From: Prevotellaceae bacterium UBA1746 | GTDB taxonomy: Bacteria > Bacteroidota > Bacteroidia > Bacteroidales > Bacteroidaceae | Direction: 5' to 3' | Length of the DNA: 11,053 nucleotides | Assembly: GCA_905369775.1 (NCBI GenBank) | Contig: CAJPJR010000063.1 | Span: forward strand, 1 to 11,053 | Translations under genes and position numbers: made by a program | Part shown: positions 7,301 through 11,053 of the stretch, piece after piece | Layout of the letters: every line of letters begins with the position of its first letter | How positions within the stretch are numbered: the first letter of the stretch is position 1 | The notes under the pieces: generated by a model | What the model was told of the DNA's origin: nothing | Databases searched by the model: none | What the model saw: the letters and a program-made list of their open reading frames with translations, nothing else

Positions 7301-8182
7301 GCGGTTGTAGGCATTGAGGTGCCCCTCGTAGAAACCGAATTTGGGCAAGAGCACGGGGTTGCCGGTGAGCTGATAGAAGCCGTCGAGCAAGGCTTCGGGG
7401 CGGTCGCCCACCCAGAAGAAGACGTCGAGATATTTCTCACCGTGACGCAGCTTCACCTTTTTCGCGTCGGTGGCGCCGAAGTCGTAGAGTCCGGGTTTGA
7501 AGGTGTGCCACAGCATGCCGTAGCCTTTCGTGCTCCAATAGAAGGGAGTGGGAGAGGCCACTCCGCCGTCGACCCAGTTGTTGGTGTTTTCGATGGCGAT
7601 GCGCTGTCCGCGGTGGGAGAAGCGTCCGTTTTGCACGCCGCCGCCGTAGAAGTACTCGCCCGGGCTGCAGGTCAGTTCGAGGTGCGTGCCGTCGTTGTCG
7701 AAGGTGCGGAACGACGGCGAGGAGATCACGGGATCGATCTCGTTTTTCTTGTAGACTGCGAAGCCGCTGTTCTTGTTGTCGAACACCACCTTGATCTCGT
7801 CGGTGGTGAGGGTGCAGTTTTGGTCGTTTTGTTGGAGTTCAAGTCGAGCCACCTGCTTGCGGGGCTGTTCGACGAGGATGTCGGCCGCAGGTTTCGCCTC
7901 GGGGTTGTGGGGGGCGCTGCCGGCGGGATCTTGGTAGATGCGGAAAATGTTGTTGCCGTAGAAGTCGACGGTGATTTTTCTGTTTTGCGCGTCGGTGAGT
8001 TCTACGGTGTGCGCATTGACTTTCCGTGCCTTCTTGATGACGAAAGCCATGTCGCCGGAGGTCGCATTGAGTTGTGCGGTTTGTTCCGTCGGCGTGAAAC
8101 CGATGGGCGCCGCTTTCAGGCCGCCGGCCAAGCCAACGAACAAGAGGGTGTTGGCATAGAGCAGTGTTTTGTGAGAGATCAT
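4310..8182 (-). CDS. Secreted GH31 family glycoside hydrolase with fn3, F5/8C, dockerin and cohesin-like modules (possibly alpha-N-acetylgalactosaminidase)
   Basis: The 1290-residue protein starts with a signal peptide (hydrophobic 'TLLYANTLLFVGLAGGLKA', cleavage near 24). An N-terminal beta-sandwich follows to about 270 ('GEYFYGGGVQNGRFSHRG'), then the GH31 TIM barrel (about 275-590). Asp431 in 'LKTDVAWVG' is the likely nucleophile and Asp483 in 'YAGIWSGDQ' the likely acid/base. Further C-terminal are beta domains with a DUF5110-like part to about 760. After these come an fn3 domain (about 880-948, 'VTTYDFAVRAVNASGAGAWS'), an F5/8 type C carbohydrate-binding domain (about 955-1090), and a dockerin type I with two calcium loops (D1099-I-N-R-D and D1134-I-N-G-N). 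The last 125 residues form a cohesin-like beta domain. The catalytic surroundings differ from the usual 'WxDMNE' of GH31 glucosidases and, with this module set, recall the GH31_18 alpha-GalNAcases of gut bacteria; that substrate call is inference. No T9SS tail and no SusC/SusD partner are visible. Confidence 0.92.
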   Translation of the reverse strand: MISHKTLLYANTLLFVGLAGGLKAAPIGFTPTEQTAQLNATSGDMAFVIKKARKVNAHTVELTDAQNRKITVDFYGNNIFRIYQDPAGSAPHNPEAKPAADILVEQPRKQVARLELQQNDQNCTLTTDEIKVVFDNKNSGFAVYKKNEIDPVISSPSFRTFDNDGTHLELTCSPGEYFYGGGVQNGRFSHRGQRIAIENTNNWVDGGVASPTPFYWSTKGYGMLWHTFKPGLYDFGATDAKKVKLRHGEKYLDVFFWVGDRPEALLDGFYQLTGNPVLLPKFGFYEGHLNAYNRDYWTEAKDGKGFMKMEDGKTYNESQKNNGGIRESLNGELENYQFSARAAIDRYLNNDMPLGWFLPNDGYGAGYGQTTTLDGNIKNLKSFGDYARSKGVEIGLWTQSDLHPKDSIEALLQRDIVKEVRDAGVRVLKTDVAWVGWGYSFGLNGVADVGKIMPKYGNNARPFIISLDGWAGTQRYAGIWSGDQTGGDWEYIRFHIPTFIGSGLSGQPNITSDLDGIFGGKNIPVNVREFQWKTFTPMELNMDGWGANPKYPQALGGKSTALNRWYLKLKSELLPYTYTAAAQAINGRPIIRPMFMEERNDYTLGKRTQYQYMYGDAFLVAPVYQNTAADAEGNDRRDGIYLPQGTWVDYFTGDRYEGGRILNDFDAPLWKLPVLVKADAIIPMANPNNNPSQIRKDLRIYEIYAQHGTKALEYDDDGRTQAYLTGENTNTQLSTSVNKKTLTFKAERTAGDFDGYIRNKATELRINVTRAPKAVTAQVGANKAVKLTEVKTREAFEKGDNVWFYDARPNLNRWVRPGEESVGEVIKNPQVLVRVASTDVSENTVSVEVKGFEFAPADRLLTHRGKLKTTQLDEKKSKVEAYALTPAWTPVENADYYEVKFDGQIYSTIREPRLRFDDLAPVTTYDFAVRAVNASGAGAWSNLRLATVKDPLEWAIKGVKATASVASQGGQGTDKLFDRDLKTMWHTAWDNKQATPFDLTVDLRAVNKIDRIEYVPREDAANGTLLRGSYSFSTDRQNWSAPVAFTWAKDATVKTIVPADHPEARYLKLHVDEGVGNFGSGRELYVYRVAGTEGKMQGDINRDKRIDENDLTSYMNYTGLRRGDADFDYVAAGDINGNGLIDAYDISTVAVELDGGVRNSSDKVRGSLVLTPNVKSYKAGDLVEIKVSGKDLHYVNALSFGLPYKADELEYVGIDLKGMKDMVNLTYDRLHTNGTKELLPTFVNRGNNFLLDEGAPVLFTLKFRAKKAGKFQLKAVDGLLVDRNLGTVQF

Positions 8183-8231
8183 GGGTGGTTTGATGGGTAA
8201 AAGCGCGTGTGCGCAATTTTTATGATGCGTT

Positions 8232-8239
8232 CAAAGTTA
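8232..8239 (-). promoter_or_regulatory. -7 box upstream of the GH31 gene
   Basis: On the minus strand TAACTTTG matches TAnnTTTG about 50 bases before the start codon. No TTTG lies at the usual 19-21 base distance upstream, so the -33 part is poor, which would fit a weak or activator-dependent promoter. Confidence 0.45.
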
Positions 8240-8278
8240 CGACATTTCGTGCAAATTGGCCCTCTGCCGACAACAAAA

Positions 8279-8309
8279 AAAGACAGGAACTGCGATAGTT
8301 CCTGTCTTT
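8279..8309 (-). terminator. Intrinsic terminator of rplS
   Basis: A 13-bp perfect stem (8279-8291 with 8297-8309, core GACAGGAACT) with a five-base loop is followed on the minus strand by a run of T (complement of 8274-8280). It lies 84 bases beyond the rplS stop codon and separates rplS from the GH31 promoter. Confidence 0.9.
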
Positions 8310-8393
8310 GTGCGTGTGTTGTGAGGCCTTTTGCGGCAGCATGAGCCGAGTTTCGGCTTGCCGTTGGCATCACAGCCATGTGTCCGGTGCGGC

Positions 8394-8762
8394 TTATGCC
8401 TCCTTCTTGACGGGGGTACGCTTTTCCTTGATGCGTGCCTTCTTACCCGTGAGGTTGCGGAGGTAGTAGAGCTTAGCGCGACGCACTTTACCCACTTTGT
8501 TCACCTCGATGCTTTCGATCGCAGGCGATTCGATGGGGAAGATACGTTCTACGCCGACCGTTCCCGACATTTTGCGAACGGTGAAACGCTTTTTGTCTCC
8601 GTGTCCGGAGATTTTGATAACAACACCGCGATAGAGCTGTACGCGTTCTTTGTTACCTTCGACGATTTTGTAAGCCACGGTTACGGTGTCGCCGGCCTTG
8701 AAAGCGGGCGTTTGTTTGCCGGTGGCAAATGCTTCTTCAGCAATTTTGATCAGATCAGCCAT
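8394..8762 (-). CDS. rplS: 50S ribosomal protein L19
   Basis: The 122-residue protein is a full-length bacterial L19, a component of the large ribosomal subunit near the interface with the small subunit. Recognisable family stretches are 'FKAGDTVTVAYKIVEGNKERVQ' split around residues 21-42, 'GVVIKISG', 'FTVRKMSGTVGVERIFPI' and the C-terminal 'GKVRRAKLYYLRNLTGKKARIKE'. The start at 8762 gives 'MADLIKIAEEAF', the usual Bacteroidetes N-terminus. It stands alone here, without the rpsP-rimM-trmD genes that accompany it in many other phyla. Its promoter is well formed, its leader is over 100 bases long with hairpin potential, and a strong terminator closes the unit. Confidence 0.97.
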   Translation of the reverse strand: MADLIKIAEEAFATGKQTPAFKAGDTVTVAYKIVEGNKERVQLYRGVVIKISGHGDKKRFTVRKMSGTVGVERIFPIESPAIESIEVNKVGKVRRAKLYYLRNLTGKKARIKEKRTPVKKEA

Positions 8763-8875
8763 TTGTGCTTGATTGTATGAAATTGTTATCGCCCCAGCCC
8801 AACATTCTCAGTTTCTTTTTCGGAACGTCGCCCCACGATGGGTAACCTGCTGACAGCGGTTGAGCGGAAAAGCTC
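8763..8875 (-). promoter_or_regulatory. Structured 5' leader of rplS (candidate autoregulatory leader)
   Basis: The predicted transcript carries about 110 untranslated bases, long for this genome's other genes. On the minus strand it can form GAGC/GCTC (complement of 8862-8875) and a second hairpin AACCGCT/AGC-GGTT with one bulge (complement of 8844-8861), then a G-rich stretch (complement of 8795-8840). Autogenous leaders bound by L19 are known in other phyla, but I cannot match this one to a known model. Confidence 0.35.
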
Positions 8876-8877
8876 GG

Positions 8878-8909
8878 CAAAGTTACGCATTCCGCGCGAC
8901 TCCGCCAAG
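8878..8909 (-). promoter_or_regulatory. Bacteroidetes-type promoter of rplS
   Basis: On the minus strand TAACTTTG (complement of 8878-8885) is a full match to TAnnTTTG. CTTG, three of four bases of the -33 TTTG, lies 20 bases upstream (complement of 8906-8909). The promoter sits directly behind the stop codon of the preceding minus-strand gene at 8932, for which I see no terminator, so read-through into rplS is possible. Confidence 0.6.
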
Positions 8910-8931
8910 AAAGTTGATGAAAATCAGTGCC

Positions 8932-9555
8932 TCAAAGTCGTTTGAAGACGATGTTCATGTAGGTGTATTCCGTCACAGGGGCGGGATTGCTGACCAGTTT
9001 GTAGGTGAGGACGCCATTGTCGTCTACTTTCACGTCTTTGAAGACTTTCGAATCGTAGTAGGTGACAAAATAACCGAGATCGGTCTTGCCTTCGACGGGC
9101 AGATTGCCGGCCGAGGGGCTGGACACGAGGGTGACGGCACCGGCCGCGGGAGTGGCGGGGATGCTGAATTGGTTTTTGTAGAGCTCGTAGAGGTTGACGC
9201 TGAATTCCGTGCCGTTGTATTCGGCCGCCGTTTGGTCGGTGGGCATGATGCAGCTGGGCATGTAGAAGAACAGGGGCCAAGCGGCGAATTTAGATCCGAG
9301 CACACCGTTGGCGTCGGCGATCACCACGCGGTTGGGGGTGAAGGTCGACTGGTTGTTGTAGGCACCGTTGGCGCCGGTGGTGATGGCATCGCCTTTTTTG
9401 GGGAGCGTCTCCACGCGCACCGTACCCTTCACGTCGAGCTGTTCGGTGGGGGTTTTCGTCTGTACGCCGACACGTTCGTTGTGTGCAGTTTGTGCACTCA
9501 GGGCGAGCGGAAGCACGGCGAGACCGAGTAGGAGGAGCTTCTTGATCATCTTCAT
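8932..9555 (-). CDS. Secreted protein of unknown function with a tail-fibre-like 'LDVxGTVR' repeat
   Basis: The 207-residue product begins with a clear signal peptide, 'MKMIKKLLLLGLAVLPLALSA', with cleavage expected before 'QTAHN'. The mature start, 'RVGVQTKTPTEQLDVKGTVRVETLP' (about residues 29-53, quoted in family form VGxxTxxPTxxLDVxGTVR), resembles the repeat found in many exported Bacteroidetes proteins and tail-fibre-like surface proteins. The rest, including 'RVVIADANGVLGS' and a C-terminal 'YTYMNIVFKRL', is a beta-rich, threonine- and valine-rich domain I do not recognise. The frame is open to 10053, but the upstream part is arginine-rich with no coding character, and the ATG at 9553-9555 begins the signal peptide, so I chose it. 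There is no lipobox cysteine. A periplasmic or surface location is likely; the function is unknown. Confidence 0.8.
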   Translation of the reverse strand: MKMIKKLLLLGLAVLPLALSAQTAHNERVGVQTKTPTEQLDVKGTVRVETLPKKGDAITTGANGAYNNQSTFTPNRVVIADANGVLGSKFAAWPLFFYMPSCIMPTDQTAAEYNGTEFSVNLYELYKNQFSIPATPAAGAVTLVSSPSAGNLPVEGKTDLGYFVTYYDSKVFKDVKVDDNGVLTYKLVSNPAPVTEYTYMNIVFKRL

Positions 9556-9722
9556 TGTGGTAAGACTGTGTGTGATATGATGCTTTTTTATTTGTTGCTG
9601 TCGAGATGGCGTTCTGTTGTGTGACGAGTGCAGTGTCGAGATGTGCCGTCGGGGGGCGATCGGTGCCCTTTTCGCCGAGCAAGAGAGATACCTATTGGCT
9701 GTGTCGCACACGAACTGCGTTC

Positions 9723-9730
9723 CAAAGGTA
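9723..9730 (-). promoter_or_regulatory. -7 box for the secreted-protein gene
   Basis: On the minus strand TACCTTTG matches TAnnTTTG and would give a leader of about 160 bases to the start at 9555. No TTTG lies at the usual -33 distance. A short palindrome ATTCTC-T-GAGAAT (9734-9746) lies just upstream of the box, where an activator could bind. Confidence 0.4.
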
Positions 9731-10007
9731 CGCATTCTCTGAGAATACGCGCAGAGGTGTCCGCTTTTTTTGCGTTGAAATGATGATTGCTGCGTGTTTT
9801 GCGAAGTGTAGATGACGATTTGGTGTGATATTTGTACAAATTGTCCTGCCGGTCGCTTTCCCGGTCTTGCACGTTCCGCGTTTTTCGATGCCACCACCCC
9901 ATGTCGGTGCCCGCTCTCGTCGGTTGGGAAATCGCGCTTTCTCGCAAAAACGGGGAACCCTTTCTCGGAACACGCGCAGTTTTCGCGTTTTCGTCGCGGG
10001 TTCTCGC

Positions 10008-10023
10008 GCGCGTACGTACGCGC
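10008..10023. repeat. 16-bp perfect palindrome
   Basis: GCGCGTACGTACGCGC reads the same on both strands. It lies in non-coding, GC-rich sequence with no nearby start codon on either strand, so a role as an operator is not obvious. Confidence 0.7.
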
Positions 10024-10220
10024 ACTCAGCAGGTTTTCGTTTTTTGCCTTCACCGTTTGTGTGTTATCGGTTGATATTTAGCGCGTTGTGGGTGAAGATG
10101 ACGGTTTTTTCGTAGGTTCACGGCTTCACGGCCGAAAGGGGGCACTGCGCCGGGGAGCGGAAGTGGTCGGTCGGTGCCTCTTCATCCCCGTCACATGAGT
10201 TGCGAGGGACTGTCGCACAC

Positions 10221-10316
10221 GGTGAAGGAAAAGGTGAAGGAAAATTTCAAAAGTCTTCACCCCTAATTGGATGATCCACAACGGATTGGGGGGAGGGGTG
10301 AAGAGGTGAAGGAAAA
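10221..10316 (+). repeat. Repeat block: three GGTGAAGGAAAA copies around an inverted repeat
   Basis: GGTGAAGGAAAA occurs in tandem at 10221-10232 and 10233-10244 and again at 10305-10316. Between them CTTCACCCCT (10255-10264) and AGGGGTGAAG (10294-10303) form a 10-bp inverted repeat with a 29-base loop. The core heptamer GGTGAAG is also present at 10091-10097 and, reversed, at 10048-10054. The arrangement resembles a small dispersed intergenic repeat (REP- or MITE-like) or a protein-binding array. Confidence 0.6.
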
Positions 10317-10389
10317 AAACGAAAAGTGACTGAGGCGGGCGCGTGCGCGCACACGCGAGAGCGGTGACTTTCGAGGACTTTTCGGTCGG

Positions 10390-11053
10390 CTATGCTTCGC
10401 CTTCGGCCCGGCGCTTGTGCGTCATGATGTCGAGCACACAGCGGTCGGTTTCGTTCATGGCCTCCTTGCCGATTTTTGCCAAATTGCGAATGCTGCAATC
10501 CACACAGTCGTCGATGATGCCTTCGACCGACGAGACGCATTCGCCCTGCATGGCCAGCATGGCCGAGAGCACCGCTGTGGACACGCCCGAAGTGAGTTTG
10601 AGAGCGCACGAAGGTTTCGCCCCGTCGCAGATCATGCCCGTCAGGTTGGCAATCATGTTTTTGACGGCCGCCGCCACTTTGTTGTAGTCGCCGCCCATGA
10701 GATAAGTGATGCCGCATGCGCTGCCGGTGGCCGCCACCACACAGCCGCAAAGCGCCGAAAGGGTGCCGAGATGCTGTTTGATGTAGATGGCCGTGAGGTG
10801 CGAGAGCATGAGGGCGCGGACGAGTTCGGTGCGCGTGTTGTGGTTCTCGCGTGCAAAGACCGCGACGGGATTGGTGGCGCAAATGCCTTGGTTGCCACTG
10901 CCCGAATTGGACATGACGGGAATGGGGGCACCGGCCATGCGGGCATCGCAGGCCGACGAGGTGGCTGAAAGGATGTGGGAGAAAATGTTGTCGCCCATGA
11001 TGCCGCGGCCCATGGGGCGGGAGAGGGCTTTGCCGAGGCAGTGTCCGTAGTTG
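10390..11053 (-). CDS. cyuA: L-cysteine desulfidase / serine dehydratase alpha-like protein (UPF0597 family), 5' part outside window
   Basis: The visible 220 residues are the C-terminal half of a protein of the UPF0597 (CyuA, formerly YhaM) family, related to the alpha chain of iron-sulfur L-serine dehydratases. Members break down L-cysteine to pyruvate, ammonia and sulfide in the cytoplasm. Family marks are 'GRGIMGDNIFS', 'ARMAGAPIPVMSNSGSGNQGI' (split around a substrate-loop SNSGSGNQG), 'HLTAIYIKQHLG.LSALCGC', 'CGITYLMGG', 'NMIANLTGMICDGAKPSCALK', 'GIIDDCVDCSIRNL.KIGKEAM' and the end 'VLDIMTHK'. Conserved cysteines in 'LCGC' and 'ICDGAKPSC' are likely [4Fe-4S] ligands by analogy with L-serine dehydratases. 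The frame stays open to the right edge; the family is about 430 residues long, so roughly half lies outside. The stop is TAG at 10390-10392. I see no strong terminator; a GC-rich hairpin at 10340-10357 followed on the coding strand by a T-run near 10313-10319 may serve. Confidence 0.9.
   Translation of the reverse strand, partial: NYGHCLGKALSRPMGRGIMGDNIFSHILSATSSACDARMAGAPIPVMSNSGSGNQGICATNPVAVFARENHNTRTELVRALMLSHLTAIYIKQHLGTLSALCGCVVAATGSACGITYLMGGDYNKVAAAVKNMIANLTGMICDGAKPSCALKLTSGVSTAVLSAMLAMQGECVSSVEGIIDDCVDCSIRNLAKIGKEAMNETDRCVLDIMTHKRRAEGEA

Larger units (their letters stand above)
9731..10389. other. Long GC-rich intergenic stretch without a supported gene
   Basis: Several overlapping frames are open here on both strands because stop codons are rare in GC-rich DNA, but all give arginine-, serine- and proline-rich products with no domain and no start context, so I call none. 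The stretch holds palindromes at 9830-9841 (ATTTGTACAAAT) and 10008-10023, a GGTGAAG repeat cluster (10048-10316), and a GC-rich hairpin CGCGTG/CACGCG (10340-10357) shortly after the stop of the CyuA-like gene. I see no tRNA or rRNA. Confidence 0.6.

Noticed and set aside
5000..8200. A 1066-codon plus-strand open frame opposite the GH31 gene
   Set aside because: The minus strand encodes a clearly recognised multidomain enzyme; the antisense frame is a codon-bias shadow with no recognisable domain.
9556..10053. N-terminal extension of the secreted protein up to 10053
   Set aside because: It would bury the signal peptide 166 residues inside the protein and has no coding character.
9588..10115. 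Several overlapping open frames on both strands in the large intergenic stretch
   Set aside because: They are open mainly because the DNA is GC-rich, give arginine- and serine-rich products without domains, and overlap one another in different frames.
10272..10280. TGATCCACA, one base from a DnaA box, within the repeat block
   Set aside because: A single near match with no further boxes, no AT-rich unwinding region and no origin-associated genes does not support a replication origin.
10221..10316. CRISPR array
   Set aside because: The repeats are 12 bases, two are directly adjacent with no spacer, and no cas gene is present.

Overview
The window looks like a chromosomal segment from a member of the Bacteroidales. 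I cannot fix the genus; Prevotellaceae or a relative is my guess. The evidence is the gene content (a GH31 glycosidase carrying fn3, F5/8C, dockerin and cohesin-like modules, a DUF4846 remnant, and a secreted protein with the Bacteroidetes-type 'VGxxTxxPTxxLDVxGTVR' repeat). In addition, Bacteroidetes-type -7 boxes (TAnnTTTG), rather than Shine-Dalgarno sites, precede most genes. All intact genes lie on the minus strand, so transcription runs from right to left. Two well-formed hairpin terminators lie close behind the rplS and GH31 genes and a third lies behind the nucleotidyltransferase gene, so most genes appear to be single transcription units.

Layout: (1) 1-1440 is a decayed, relatively AT-rich left end. 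It holds the 3' part of a plus-strand transposase (IS256/Mutator-like) with two in-frame stops and a 22-bp direct repeat just beyond it. Next come unassigned sequence with a long hairpin and a frameshifted, N-terminally truncated DUF4846 gene on the minus strand. (2) 1484-4051 holds two sugar-activation and surface-polysaccharide genes: a sugar-phosphate nucleotidyltransferase and a WcaJ-type undecaprenyl-phosphate glucose phosphotransferase that would start assembly of a surface glycan. (3) 4258-8239 holds a 1290-residue secreted GH31 enzyme with its terminator and -7 box. Its active-site surroundings and module set suggest an alpha-N-acetylgalactosaminidase-like enzyme acting on host O-glycans; this is inference. 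(4) 8279-8909 holds rplS (ribosomal protein L19) with terminator, structured leader and promoter. (5) 8932-9730 holds a small secreted surface protein. (6) 9731-10389 is a long GC-rich intergenic stretch with palindromes and a cluster of GGTGAAG repeats in both orientations. (7) 10390-11053 is the C-terminal half of a CyuA/UPF0597 (L-serine dehydratase alpha-like) gene that runs off the right edge.

The genes do not form one pathway. The nucleotidyltransferase and the phosphotransferase could cooperate in polysaccharide precursor supply and assembly, and the GH31 enzyme is probably a cell-surface or periplasmic glycan forager. I do not see a clearly new defence, mobile or regulatory system. 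The items most worth a second look are the dockerin-plus-cohesin-like GH31 enzyme, the GGTGAAG repeat cluster, the structured rplS leader and the two-hairpin, decayed left end.
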